Positions 16,834-28,000 of a stretch of 54,341 bases of DNA are shown piece after piece. The translations under genes were made by a program, and so were the position numbers. Source of the DNA: DATIUV01 sp049322755 (GTDB lineage Bacteria; Pseudomonadota; Gammaproteobacteria; Burkholderiales; UBA6910); the NCBI GenBank assembly GCA_049322755.1, contig JBMOQX010000050.1:1-54341 (forward strand), written 5' to 3'. Position 1 is the stretch's first letter. Every line of letters starts with the position of its first letter. The notes under the pieces were generated by a model. It saw only the letters and a program-made list of their open reading frames with translations, was not told the DNA's origin and did no database searches.

Positions 16834-18336
16834 ATGCCGAGTGTCCGTTTCCGCCGTTCCACCGCCACCGTGTTCGCGGTGGCGCTGGCGCTGCTCGCCG
16901 CTGCGGGCGCCGCGGCGCGGACCGGCCCGACGCCGGCCGCGGACTGCCGCGCCTGGCTCGCCGCGATGGACGAGGAGGTTCGCGCCGCCGGCGTCGCCGA
17001 TCCGGTGACGGCGCGCATCGACGGCTTCCCCTACCTGCGCGTCGACCGCCTGCTGGAGAGTTTCGGCGCACAGCCGCTCGGCGCGGCCGAGTTCGCGGCC
17101 TGGGTCGAGCGCCTCGGCCAGCTCGACCAGCAGGCGCGCCGCGCCGAGCTGCTCAATCTCGACGCCGCAGCGCGCGGGCGCCTCGCCGCGCGCACGCCGC
17201 GCCGGAACGACACCGTGGACTGGCTGCTCGGCCACGCCGCGCAATGCCGGGAGCGGCTGGTGGCCGAGGACTTCGCGGCCCACGGCGCGCGGTTGGCGTT
17301 GCGCGAGTCCGCACGGGTGCCGGACGACTATCTCGGCTGGCAGCGCGTTCTGGGCCTCTACCCGCTGACGTCGGTGGCGTTCCGGGTCGGCATCGGCGCG
17401 TGGCACGCGGAAGTGGCTGCCGAGTACGCGCAGCCGCTGGACCAACTGCCGGTGCGCGGGCGCCTGATCACCTACCGGCCGCATCCCGAACGAACGCTGA
17501 CGCCCGCGCAGGTGGCGGCGATCCTGTCGCGGTCGCGCAGCAACGCGCTGGGACTGCCGGAGCCGCGCCACGACGATGCCCGCGCGCTGCTGGAGGCGTT
17601 CGCGCCGATGTGGATCGTGGACACCGTCACCGACGACGACCGCATCGGCGATCCGGTGGTGCGCCGGCATCCCTGGCCCGCCATCGACCCGCGGATTCCG
17701 GTGATCTACGCCTACCTGTCCCACACGCGCCCCGGCGCCGGGACGCTGCTGCAGCTCAACTATGTGGCCTGGTTTCCGGCGCGGCCGCTGGCGAGCGAAA
17801 CCGACCTGCTGGGCGGCCCCATCGACGGCATCACTTGGCGCGTGACGCTGGCCGCCGACGGCACGGCGCTGATCGCCGATACGATGCACAACTGCGGCTG
17901 CTATCACCTGTTCTATCCGTCGGCCCGGCTTGCGCCGCGGGACCGCAGCGGCGAGTGGGTGGAAGAGGCGTTCGTGCCGCAGCGGCTTCCCGCGCTCGGC
18001 GCGGGAGAACGCTACGCGTTGCGCGTGGAAGCGGGAACCCACTACGTCCAGCGCGTCGTGGCGCTGAATCCCGCCGTCGAAGCCGTGACCTACAAGCTGG
18101 ACGACTACGACCGGCTGCGGGCGATTCCGCTCGCCGGCGGCGGCCATCGCAGCCTGTTCCGTCCCGACGGCATCGTGCCCGGCAGCGAGCGCGGCGAGCG
18201 GGTGTTCTTCTGGCCCATGGGCGTTCCGGAGCCCGGCGCCATGCGCGCCCGCGGCCGCCATGCCACGGCTTTCGTGGGGCGGCGCCATTTCGACGACCCG
18301 TTCCTGTTCGAGCGCGCGTTCATCGCGGCCCCGTAA
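16834..18336 (+). CDS. secreted protein of unknown function
   Basis: This 500-residue protein begins with a Sec signal peptide (hydrophobic FAVALALLAAAGAAA). I do not recognise a named family. Noticeable segments are PRIPVIYAYLSHTRPG, LLQLNYVAWFPARP, GGPIDGITWRVTLAADG and HNCGCYHLFYP, the last holding paired Cys and His residues (about residues 350-360) that could bind metal or form a disulfide. Full-length similarity to conserved proteobacterial secreted proteins is likely. An upstream ATG at 16774 is possible but would put 20 hydrophilic residues before the signal peptide. A terminator follows directly. Confidence 0.6.
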   Translation: MPSVRFRRSTATVFAVALALLAAAGAAARTGPTPAADCRAWLAAMDEEVRAAGVADPVTARIDGFPYLRVDRLLESFGAQPLGAAEFAAWVERLGQLDQQARRAELLNLDAAARGRLAARTPRRNDTVDWLLGHAAQCRERLVAEDFAAHGARLALRESARVPDDYLGWQRVLGLYPLTSVAFRVGIGAWHAEVAAEYAQPLDQLPVRGRLITYRPHPERTLTPAQVAAILSRSRSNALGLPEPRHDDARALLEAFAPMWIVDTVTDDDRIGDPVVRRHPWPAIDPRIPVIYAYLSHTRPGAGTLLQLNYVAWFPARPLASETDLLGGPIDGITWRVTLAADGTALIADTMHNCGCYHLFYPSARLAPRDRSGEWVEEAFVPQRLPALGAGERYALRVEAGTHYVQRVVALNPAVEAVTYKLDDYDRLRAIPLAGGGHRSLFRPDGIVPGSERGERVFFWPMGVPEPGAMRARGRHATAFVGRRHFDDPFLFERAFIAAP

Positions 18337-18344
18337 GGCGACAA

Positions 18345-18369
18345 AAAAGCCGGCGCATGGCCGGCTTTT
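18345..18369. terminator. bidirectional terminator between convergent genes
   Basis: AAAAGCCGGC (18345-18354) and GCCGGCTTTT (18360-18369) form a perfect ten-pair stem with a five-base loop. The A and T runs give a U tract in either direction, which suits its position between the convergent genes ending at 18336 and 18389. Confidence 0.92.
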
Positions 18370-18388
18370 CCGCGGCGCAGGCGACGCC

Positions 18389-19408
18389 TCAGCGGATCGG
18401 AGGCGAGTAGAGCAGGCCGCCGTTCTTCCACACCGCGTTGAGGCCGCGGCCGATCCGCAGCGGCGAGCCGCCGCCGAGGTTGCGCTCGAACACCTGCTGG
18501 TAATTGCCGACCTGGCGCACGATCTGGAGCGCCCAGTCCTTCGGCAGCCCGAGGGCCGCGCCGTAGCCGTCCTCCTCGCCGAACAGGTGGGTGAGGTCGG
18601 GATGCTGCGCGGCGTCGCGCACCCGCATCACGTTGTCGCTGGATACGCCGTGCTCCTCCGCCGCCAGCAGCACGTTCAGCGTCCAGCGCACGATCTTGAA
18701 CCACTGCTCGTCGCCGGCGCGCACCGCCGGGCCCAGCGGCTCCTTCGAGATCACTTCCGGCAGCACCACCGCCGTCTCCGGCCGCGAAAGGCGCGTGCGC
18801 AGGGCGTAGAGCTGCGACTGGTCCGAGGTGATGACGTTGCACTTGCCGGCCTCGAACTGCGCCAGCGCCGCATCCGCGTTGTCCACCGGCACCACCACCG
18901 CGCGCATCACGTTCACCTGGAAGTAGGTCCTGACGTTGTCGATGCTGGTGGTGCCGCGGATGGCGCACACCCTGGCGCCGTCCAGCTGCAGCGCGCTGCG
19001 CAGCCCCTCGCCGCGGCGGGCGAGGAAGCCCTGGCCGTCGAAATAGCTCACCCCCGTGAAGGTGATGCCCATGGCGGCGTCGCGCTGCAGGGTCCACGTG
19101 GTGTTGCGGGAAAGCACGTCCACCTCGCCGGCCGCCAGCGCGGCGAAGCGCTTTTCGGTGTCCAGCGGCACGAACTCGACGCGATTGGCGTCGCCCAGCA
19201 CTGCCGCCGCCACCGCACGGCAGAAATCGGCGTCGAAGCCGCGCCACTGGCCGACGGCGTCCCGGGCGGCGAACCCGGGCAGGCCGGGATGCACGCCGCA
19301 GCGCACGGCGCCGCGGGACTTCACCTGGTCCAGCGTTCCGGCCTGGACCGGCGCCGCGGCCCACAACGCCACGGTCAGGACAGTCGATACGAGCAGCGGG
19401 GTTCTCAT
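18389..19408 (-). CDS. amino-acid ABC transporter substrate-binding protein (AapJ-like), orphan
   Basis: This 339-residue periplasmic protein has a signal peptide ending near PVQA and the type 3 solute-binding fold: LDQVKSRGAVRCGVHPGLPGFAARDA..GQWRGFDADFCRAVAAAV and LSRNTTWTLQRDAAMG are hallmarks of general L-amino-acid binding proteins such as AapJ. No permease or ATPase is adjacent, so it is an orphan that may serve a distant transporter or act as a sensor. The ATG at 19408 is followed directly by the signal peptide. Confidence 0.88.
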   Translation of the reverse strand: MRTPLLVSTVLTVALWAAAPVQAGTLDQVKSRGAVRCGVHPGLPGFAARDAVGQWRGFDADFCRAVAAAVLGDANRVEFVPLDTEKRFAALAAGEVDVLSRNTTWTLQRDAAMGITFTGVSYFDGQGFLARRGEGLRSALQLDGARVCAIRGTTSIDNVRTYFQVNVMRAVVVPVDNADAALAQFEAGKCNVITSDQSQLYALRTRLSRPETAVVLPEVISKEPLGPAVRAGDEQWFKIVRWTLNVLLAAEEHGVSSDNVMRVRDAAQHPDLTHLFGEEDGYGAALGLPKDWALQIVRQVGNYQQVFERNLGGGSPLRIGRGLNAVWKNGGLLYSPPIR

Positions 19409-19452
19409 GCGCGATTCCTCTCGTGGTTCTGTCGATGGGCCGCCGCCGGCGC

Positions 19453-19827
19453 CTACCAGCGGAACAGCGCCCACTGCGGCGGACGGAAATCCATGCCCAG
19501 CGAATGGCGGCTGCGCTCCCAGCCGCCGGTGCCGTCGGGATCCACCAGGTAGTAAGGCGCGCCCACCCGCGGCTGCACCCGGATCATGTAGAGGTTGTTG
19601 TTGATCCGGTACTCCTCCTCGCTGCGGTTCTGGTATTGCTGGATCGTGACCTGCGGCTCGGCGGGGCTTTGCAGCTGGGCCTGCTCGGCCGGCGACGGCG
19701 GGCTGGCGGGGCGCTCGCGATCGAACTGGATGCGCTCCTCCGCGGCCTGGATGGAGGGCGCCGGCAGCACCGTCAGCGCAAGCGGCGCGGCCGCGAGGGC
19801 CCGGAGCAGTGAGGTTCGGATGGGCAT
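19453..19827 (-). CDS. DUF2782 family protein
   Basis: This 124-residue protein has an N-terminal signal peptide (LLRALAAAPLALTVLPAPSIQA). A conserved domain of about 70 residues follows: PQVTIQQYQNRSEEEYRINNN, LYMIRVQPRVGAPYYLVDPDG, and the C-terminal PPQWALFRW. These are the marks of DUF2782, a small periplasmic family of beta- and gammaproteobacteria without an assigned function. It is usually found near polA-type genes, which are not present here. Confidence 0.82.
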   Translation of the reverse strand: MPIRTSLLRALAAAPLALTVLPAPSIQAAEERIQFDRERPASPPSPAEQAQLQSPAEPQVTIQQYQNRSEEEYRINNNLYMIRVQPRVGAPYYLVDPDGTGGWERSRHSLGMDFRPPQWALFRW

Positions 19828-20003
19828 CGAATCGGGATCGACCCGCCCGAAAGCGGGCGTCAGGGCCGGATCATACCGCGCCGGCAGCCGCTTGCGCCAC
19901 GCGAGGGAACTTGCGCCGGGCGGAAGCCGTCCACCGGGGGAACCCGATCCCGTCACGTCGAGCGACGACGCCGCCCCATTCCGTGCACTTGCCCCGGCGG
20001 CGC

Positions 20004-20291
20004 TCAGATGGTTTCGATCCGTGCCCGCTCCAGCGCCGCGGCCAGCGCCTGCGCCGCGCGCTCGCAGCGGTGCTTGTGGTCTTCCAGATCCTCGAGCCGC
20101 GCTTCCGCCATGCGCGCGGCCATCTGCCGGAGCGCCAGGCGCTGGCGCCGCAGGTCGGCGAGCCGCTCCTCGGCGCGCAGCTGGGCGCTGCCGGCGAGAC
20201 GTCCGGCCTTGCGCTCGAGCTCGTCGATCTCGATGCTCCAGCGCTCGAGCCGCGAGCGCAGCGCGCGCAGTTAGGAATCGCGGAAGCTCAC
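20004..20291 (-). pseudogene. small coiled-coil protein gene interrupted by an in-frame TAA
   Basis: Reading from a GTG at 20291 gives SFRDS, a TAA stop as codon 7 (20271-20273), then an unbroken frame of 88 codons rich in Arg, Ala, Glu and Leu. That frame includes LRALRSRLERWSIEIDELERKAG and RAEERLADLRRQRLALRQM and ends at a TGA at 20004. The composition is that of a long coiled coil. Small coiled-coil proteins of this type typically open with a Tyr followed by LKxxLDEW..EID, so the stop stands where a TAC/TAT Tyr codon is expected. This could be a nonsense mutation, a sequencing error, or a start just after the stop at a non-ATG codon. It lies 12 bases after the molybdopterin-fold gene. Confidence 0.55.
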
Positions 20292-20303
20292 GGTGGCCCG
20301 TTC

Positions 20304-20807
20304 TCAGCCGCCCCGCGGGCGCGAACGGGCGATCCGCTGCCCGGTGTTCTCGCCCGGCTCGGCGGCGAGCGTGAGCCGGTCGACCCACTTGACGCTGGTG
20401 AAGCACACGGCGCCCGGAACCGACAGCCGCCACGGCGCGCCGTTCTTCTGCGGCAGCGGCTCGCCGTTCAGGCGGTCGCACAGCAGCGCGCGCTGCGCAT
20501 CCTCCAGCGACACCGGCACCACGTAGTCGCTGGAGCCGACGCGGACGAAGCGCGCCTCGGGGCGCACGCCCGCGAGGTCGAGCACGTCGCGCAGCCGGTA
20601 GCCTTCCCAGGCGAGTCCCGGCACCTCCCAGCCCTCCTCGCACTTGAAGCCCTCGGTGTAGCCGCCGCGCGCGAGCCCGGAGAGCTGCTCGGGGGCGAGC
20701 TCCTGCGGCCGCTCCACCAGGCCGTCGATTCTCAGGCGCGGCGCACTGGCGCGCAGCCGCACCGACTCGGGCACGGCCTGCTCTGGCAGGGTCTTGCGGT
20801 TCTCCAT
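20304..20807 (-). CDS. molybdopterin-dependent oxidoreductase-fold protein (sulfite oxidase-like, short)
   Basis: This 167-residue protein corresponds to the Moco-binding domain of the sulfite oxidase/nitrate reductase superfamily. The Mo-ligating Cys is probably Cys56 in FKCEEGWEVPGLAWEGYRL, and VRVGSSDYVVPVSLEDAQRALL, RLNGEPLPQKNGAPWRL and FTSVKWVDRL are family segments. It lacks both the Tat-type signal and the C-terminal dimerisation domain of full sulfite oxidases. The electron donor or acceptor is unknown. It is followed by the interrupted coiled-coil frame. Confidence 0.8.
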   Translation of the reverse strand: MENRKTLPEQAVPESVRLRASAPRLRIDGLVERPQELAPEQLSGLARGGYTEGFKCEEGWEVPGLAWEGYRLRDVLDLAGVRPEARFVRVGSSDYVVPVSLEDAQRALLCDRLNGEPLPQKNGAPWRLSVPGAVCFTSVKWVDRLTLAAEPGENTGQRIARSRPRGG

Positions 20808-20831
20808 GGCGTTTCCTCCTTGCCGGCCATT

Positions 20832-22034
20832 CTAGCGCCGCTCGCCGGCGGCGTCGGCCCGGCGCGGCTCCACGCGCGCGCCGTCCTCGAGCTCGTTGGG
20901 CGGATGGCGCACGACCCGCGCGCCCTCCTCGAGGCCCCGCACGACCTCGGCCTCCACGGCGTTGCGGTGGGCGATGCTCACGATACGGCGCCGGGCGCGG
21001 TCTGCCTCGACCACGAACACTGCCCAGTCGTCGCCGACGCGGAACAGGCTCGCCACCGGCACCTTCAGCGCCGAGGCCGATTCCCAGACGACGACGCGCG
21101 ACTCGACGCGGTAGCCGTCGTTGAGCGGTCCCGGCGGATCGACGAAGTCCGCCACCACGTTGGTGCGCTGCTCCTCGACGCCGAGCGCCGAGATCTTGGT
21201 GAACGCGCCGGGCTCGACGACGCGCACCCGCGCCTTCAGCGTCTCGCCGCCGCCCCAGTTGGCGAGCAGCATCGTCATGCCCGGCTGGATGCGCACGGCG
21301 TCGGTGGTGAGGTAGTCGACGACGATCTCGAAGCGCACCGGGTCGCCCAGCGTCATGATCGGCGCGCCGGCGACGAGCACGCGCTCGCTGCGGTCGGGGA
21401 TCTGCAGCACCTGGCCCGTCACCGGCGCCGGGATGTCGATGATCACGGGTCCGCCGGCGTCCTGCGCGCGCAGCGCGACCAGCCCGGCCTCGGCGATCCT
21501 GACGTCGGCGGCGGCGGACCGGGCGCGGAAGCGCGCGGCGTCCAGGTCCTTGGCGGCGGCGGTCTCGGCGACCCGGAACTGCTCGGCCGCCTGCGGCGCG
21601 ATGAATCGGTCCGCCACCAGCTTCTCGGCGCGCTCGCGCTCGCGGCGCGCCTGCTCGAAGCGGGCCTCGGCCTTGATCACCTGCTGCTGCGCCTCCAGGT
21701 GAAGCGCGCGGGCGGCGGCGACCCGCGCCACCTGCTCCTCGCGCTCGCGCTCGGACAACGGCAGCGGCGCAATGCGCGCCACCACGTCGCCCGCCTTGAC
21801 CGCGTCGCCCTGGCGCAGGTCGAGGCGCAGCAGGCGGCCCGGCACCGGCATCGCCACGACGTAGCGGTTGTACGCGCGCACCTGGCCCTCCTCGTCGAGG
21901 GTAACCCGCATGAAGCCGCGCTGCACCTCGCCGACGCTGACCGGCACCGGCTTGGGCAGGAAGGCCCACACCGCCAGGGCGAGGACAGCGATGGCGGCGG
22001 CGATGCCCAGGATTCGCGTCAGCCCTTTGCTCAT
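20832..22034 (-). CDS. HlyD-family periplasmic adaptor of an ABC exporter
   Basis: This 400-residue membrane-fusion protein has one N-terminal membrane anchor (about residues 8-27) and a lipoyl-like half (VPGRLLRLDLRQGDAVKAGDVVARI). A helical hairpin follows (about 95-195, rich in Arg, Glu and Ala), then the second lipoyl half (DIPAPVTGQVLQI) and beta-barrel segments. Its start overlaps the stop of the FtsX-like permease by four bases (ATGA). With the permease and ATPase it forms a MacA/DevB-like export system for an unknown substrate. Confidence 0.9.
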   Translation of the reverse strand: MSKGLTRILGIAAAIAVLALAVWAFLPKPVPVSVGEVQRGFMRVTLDEEGQVRAYNRYVVAMPVPGRLLRLDLRQGDAVKAGDVVARIAPLPLSEREREEQVARVAAARALHLEAQQQVIKAEARFEQARRERERAEKLVADRFIAPQAAEQFRVAETAAAKDLDAARFRARSAAADVRIAEAGLVALRAQDAGGPVIIDIPAPVTGQVLQIPDRSERVLVAGAPIMTLGDPVRFEIVVDYLTTDAVRIQPGMTMLLANWGGGETLKARVRVVEPGAFTKISALGVEEQRTNVVADFVDPPGPLNDGYRVESRVVVWESASALKVPVASLFRVGDDWAVFVVEADRARRRIVSIAHRNAVEAEVVRGLEEGARVVRHPPNELEDGARVEPRRADAAGERR

Positions 22035-24393
22035 GTCTCCCGCGTCTTCAGCACGGCGATCAGGTCGAGGTGGCGGATGCGCCGCGCCACCAGCAGGCCG
22101 GAAGCGAGCGCCGCCAGCATCACGACGACGAACGCCAGCGCGAACGTGGACGGCTCCAGCACCAGCGGAATCCGGTACAGCTCGGTGTCGAGCAGCGTCG
22201 AGAGCAGCCAGCTCACGCCGTAGCCGAACGCGAACCCGACCGGCACGGCGGCCAGCGTCAGGATCGCCTGCTCGCCGAGCAGGATCACCGTCACCTCGCG
22301 CCGCGTGAAGCCCAGCACGCGCAGGCTGGCCAGCTCGTTGCCGCGCTCCGACAGCGCGATGCGCGCGCCATTGTAGACCATGCCGAACGCGATCACGCAG
22401 GCGAAGGCGATGTTGATGAAGCTGGAGACGCGGATCGAGCGGTCCAGGGTCTCGTCGAAGCTCTCGAGCAGCGCCTCGCGCACCGCGACCCCCGCCACCG
22501 CCGGCGTGCGCTTGAGCTCCCGGTACAGTTTCTGCGTCGCGCCCGGATCGACCCGCAGGTAAGCGCCCGAGAGCGCCCGGTCCTCGCGCATGAAGGCGGC
22601 GAGCGCCGGCAGGCTCATGTAGGCGTTGGTGCCGACCAGCTCGTCGACGACCGCGGTGACCGTCACCTCGCGCACCGGCCGTCCGGCCTCCAGCACCTCG
22701 ACGGTGACGCGGTCGCCGGCGGCGGCGCCCAGCACGCCGGCCAGCTTGGTGGTGAGCACGAGTCCGTCCGGCGGCAGCGCCACGGCGTCGAGTCGCGTAT
22801 CGATCAGCTGGCGCAGATCGCCGCCCGGCACGAGGCCGGTGATCTCGCCGCGGTGGCTGCGGTGCTCGAGGCGCAGCCTGACCGGCACCGAACGGAACGG
22901 CTCGGCGCGCAGCACGCCGGACATCCGCGCCAGCTCGTGCTCCGCGCCCTGGGAGGCGGGGTCGTGGAACACGACGGTGACGTCGTCGCGCTGCACCAGC
23001 TCGAATTGCACGCGCATGAGATAGGCCATGGCGTCGAACGAATAGCCGCCCACCACCAGGATGCCGACGGCCAGCGCGATCCCCGTGAGCGAGGCGAGCG
23101 CCTTCCAGCGCCGGCGGATCAGGTTGCGCAGGATCATGCGCGCGGAGGCCGGCAGCAGACGGCGCAGCGCGGGACGGTCCAGCACGCCGTGGCGGAAGCT
23201 CGCGGGCGCTTCCGGGCGCATCGCCTCGGCCGGTGGCAGCGCCACCGCGCGCGTGACCGCCGTCAGCGCGCCGACCGCCGCCGCCAGCACGCCGATCCCG
23301 CCCGCCAGCACGAACACCGCCGGCGCCGGCTCGAAGGGCAGGTGCGGGAAGTGGTAGAAATCGCGATACAGGCGCGTGAGGGCGCCGCCGAGGTAGAGCC
23401 CCAGCGCCACGCCCGCGGCGCCGCCCAGCGCCACCACCGCCAGCGCCAGCTTGAGGTAGTGCAGCCCGACGCTGACGTTGCGGTAGCCGAACGCCTTCAG
23501 CAGCGCGATCTGGGTGCGCTGCAGGGCGATGAGCCGCGTCAGCACGATATGCAGCAGGAACGCGGCGACGCCGAGGAAGATCGCCGGGATGTAGGTGGAG
23601 GTGACGCGGTTCTGCGCGATCTCGTCGGCGATGAAGCGGTGCGAGACCTGGTCCTCGCGCGCGTAGGCGCCGAGGCTGCCGTAGCGTTCGAGCAGCGCGT
23701 CCAGGCGCAGGATCACGTCCTGCGCGTCCGCGTCGGCCGCCAGCGACAGCGCGACGTCGTTGAACGCGCCTTCCATGTCGAACGCCGGCCCCAGCACCTC
23801 CCGGCTCATCCACAGCACGCCGAAGCGGCGGTTGTCCGGGAAGATGGTGCCGCCGCCGACCTCGTAGATGAACTCGGGCGAGAGCGCGATGCCGACGATG
23901 ACGAGCTCCTTCCAGCGGCCGTTGATGATGGCGCCGATGCGGTCGCCGAGCCCGAGCGCGTTGGCCTGCGCGAAGGCCTCGCTCGCGATGGCCTCGTCGC
24001 TGCGGCCCGGCTCGACGTAGCGGCCCTTGCGCAGGAAGAGGTCGTTCAGCATCGGCCGCGGGCGCTCGGGAATCGACACCAGCCGGCCGGTGGCGGGCTC
24101 GTCGAGGCCGGGGACGTCGAGCGTGACCTCCATCACCACCCGCGTGCGCACCTCGCCGACGCCGGGAATCTCGCGGATGCGCTCGGCGACGCGCTCCGGC
24201 GCGCGCTTGACGCCGACGAAGACGTCGGCGAAGCGGTACTCGCGGTAATAGGTCTGCTGCGCCCCGAGCAGAGAGTAGTAGGTGGCGCGCATGGCGACGA
24301 AGGAGGCCACCCCGCACGCCACCACCAGCGCCACCGCGAGGGCCTGGCCGCGCAGGCTCCACAGGTCGCGCGCCAGCATGCGGTTGAGCGCGC

Positions 24394-24397
<4 letters not shown>
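22031..24397 (-). CDS. FtsX-like ABC exporter permease
   Basis: This 788-residue protein has the duplicated FtsX arrangement. An N-terminal membrane segment (about 15-35) leads to a large periplasmic MacB-type domain. A group of three membrane segments (about 270-400) follows, then a second segment (about 460-485), another periplasmic domain and a final group of three segments (about 660-780). SERGNELASLRVLGFTRREV is the cytoplasmic coupling segment. The GTG start overlaps the ATPase stop codon (GTGA). The double-length form is typical of DevC/YbbP-type permeases acting with an HlyD adaptor. Confidence 0.88.
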
Positions 24398-25097
<700 letters not shown>

Positions 25098-25098
<1 letters not shown>

Positions 25099-28000
25099 CA
25101 GCGCAGCTCGCCGAGCAGTTTGTCGAGCCGCTTCACCGATACCGGGTACGGCGTCTTCAGCTCCTGCGCGAACAGCGACACCCGCAGTTCCTCCAGCATC
25201 CAGCGGAACTCCTCCAGGCGCGGCTCGCGCCGGCCGGCCTTGCGGAATTTCTCCTGCCGCTCCTGCCACGCCGCGGTCAGGCGCTGGATCTCGGCCGTCC
25301 AGCGGGCGTCGCGCTCGCCCCAGTTCGGCAGCTTCTCGACGCGGCGCTGCATCGCCTTCAGGTAGCGCGGCAGGCTCGCCAGCGCCGCGTACGGAGTGCG
25401 CGCCAGGAAACCGCGATACACCAGCGCATCCAGCTGCCGGGCCAGGTCCGGCGCTGCGTGCTTCCACGCCTTCGCCGTCGGCCCGGCGAGCGCCTTGCGC
25501 ACCGCCTGGGCCTCGGTGAGGATCTGGATCAGCAGGCGCACGTATTCCTGCCCCACCACCTGCAGCCGCGCGCGCACCTGCCTCAGCCGCGCGTCGAAGT
25601 CGCGGCGGCTGCGGACCGGCGCCTCGTCGGTCCAGACCGCCCGGTCCACCGCCGCCGCCAGCACTTCCTCCCGCAGCGCGTCGCCGTCGCCGAACGGAGC
25701 GTAGAGCAGCGGCAGCTCGCGGGAATCGGCCACCGCCCGCTCCAGCGCCTTCATCTGCTCCTTGAGCTCGAGGCGCACCAGGCGGTTGACGCCGGCGCGG
25801 GTGGCGGCGGCCGCCTTCTCCGGGGCCTCCAGCAGCGTGAGGCGCACGCCGTCGGCGTCCTCGTCCACCAGCGCCGGATAGCCGGTGAGCTGCTCGCGGC
25901 CGCGGCGGAACTCGACCGCCTCCGGCAGTTCGATGTCGTCCCAGGCGCGCAGGCCGGCGCGCTCCCACGCGTTCTCCGGCGCGAACGACGCCTGCGCCTG
26001 CGCGCCCAGCGCGGCGCGCAGTTGGGCCAGGTCGCGGCCCATCGCCACCTCGGCGCCGTGCTCGTCGACGACGCGGAAGTTCATGCGCAGATGGGCGGGC
26101 AGTTCCGCCTCGGCGAGCGCGTCCGCCGGCACCTCGACCCGGCGCATTCCCGTCAGCACCGCCGCCAGCGCCTCGGCAAGCGGCCGCTCCCGGGACTCGC
26201 GGTCCAATGCCACCAGCGCTTCGGTCACGCACTCCGGAATCGGCACGAACGTGCGGCGCAGCTGCTTGGGAAGTCCCCGGATCAGCGCGTTCACCTTCTC
26301 CCGCAGCAGGCCCGGCACCAGCCAGTCGAAGCGCGCGGCGGGCAGCTGGTTGAGCAGGTGCAGCGGCACGGTGGCGGTGACGCCATCAAGGGCGTGGCCA
26401 GGATCGAAGCGGTAGGTGAGCGCGAGTTCCGCGACTCCGGCGTCGATGCGTTCCGGGTAGAGCGCCCCGGTGACGTGCTCGGCCTCGTGGCGCATGAGGT
26501 CGTCTCGGGTCATGAACAGCAGGCGCGGGGACTTCGCCTCGGCGTCCTTGCGCCAGCGCTCGAAACCGGCGCCGTTGACGATCTGCGCGGGAACGCGCTC
26601 ATCGTAGAAGCGGAACATCCGCTCCTCGTCCACCAGCACGTCCTGGCGCCGCGCCTTGTGCTCCAGCTCCTCCACCTCGCGCCGCAGCCGCTGGTTGTGC
26701 CGGAAGAATTCCGCGCGGCAGTCGAACTCGCCGGCCACCAAGGCCTGGCGGATGAAGATCTCGCGCGCGAGCCGGGGATCGATGGGGCCGTAGTGAACCT
26801 TGCGCCGGGGAATGACGATCAGGCCGTAGAGCGACACCTGTTCCCACGCCACCACCTGCGCCCGGGTCCTCTCCCAGCGCGGTTCCAGGTAGCTGCGCTT
26901 CACCAGGTGGCCGGCGGCGCGCTCGATCCACTCCGGCTCCACCGCGGCAACGCAGCGTGCGTACAGGCGCGCCGTCTCGGTCAGCTCCGCCGCCACCACC
27001 CACTTGGGCTGCTTTTTGCGCAACCCCGAGCCGGGATGAATGAAGAACGTGATGCCGCGGGCGCCCTTGTATTCCCCCGGCTCGTCGCCCTTGGCGCCAA
27101 CGTTGCCCAGCAACCCGCTGAGCAGCGCGCGGTGGATCTGCTCGAAGGCGGCCGGCGTCTCGTTGGCGCGCAGGCCGAGCTCGCCGGTGAGCGCCGCCAG
27201 CTGGGCGTGCACGTCGCGCCACTCGCGCAGGCGCCGCTGGGAGAGGAAATGCTCGTGCAGCATCTCGGACAGCTTGCGGTTCGATTTCTTGTGCCGGAGC
27301 GCCTCGTCGAAGAACTGCCATAGTTTGAGGAAGGACAGGAAGTCGGAGCGCTCGTCGTGGAACGCGCGGTGGGCGTCGTCCGCCGCCTGGGCGCGCTCGA
27401 ACGGCCGCTCGCGCGGGTCCTGGATCGACAGCGCCGCGGCAATGATCTGCACCTCATGCAGGCAGTTCTCCTGGCGCGCGGCCAGAATCATGCGGGCAAT
27501 GCGCGGATCGATGGGAAACCTGGCCAGCTGCATGCCCACCGGCGTCAGGCTGCGGCCTTCGTCCACCGCGCCCAGCTCCGCCAGCAGCTGGTAGCCGTCC
27601 GCTATCTGGCGCGGGCTCGGCGCCTCCAGAAACGGGAAGTCCTCGACGTCGCCGATCTTCAGCGACTTCATGCGCAGGATCACCGCCGCCAGAGACGAGC
27701 GCAGGATCTCCGGGTCGGAGTAGCGCGGCCGCGCTTCGTAGTCGTCGCGGTCGTAGAGGCGGATCGCCACCCCCGCGGCCACCCGGCCGCAGCGCCCGGC
27801 GCGCTGGTCGGCGGAGGCACGCGAGATCTTCTCCACCTGCAGCAGCTCCACCTTGTTGCGCCAGCTGTAGCGGTTGACCCGCGCCAGACCGGGATCCACC
27901 ACGTAGCGGATGCCGGGCACGGTGAGGGAGGTCTCGGCGACGTTGGTGGCCAGCACGATGCGCCGCGCCGCGCCGGAGGGACGGAACACGCGCTCCTGCT

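Noticed and set aside
20832..24362. 1176-residue minus-strand frame across the adaptor and permease
   Set aside because: Only its C-terminal part is the adaptor. The rest is an out-of-frame reading of the FtsX-like permease, rich in Arg and Gly.
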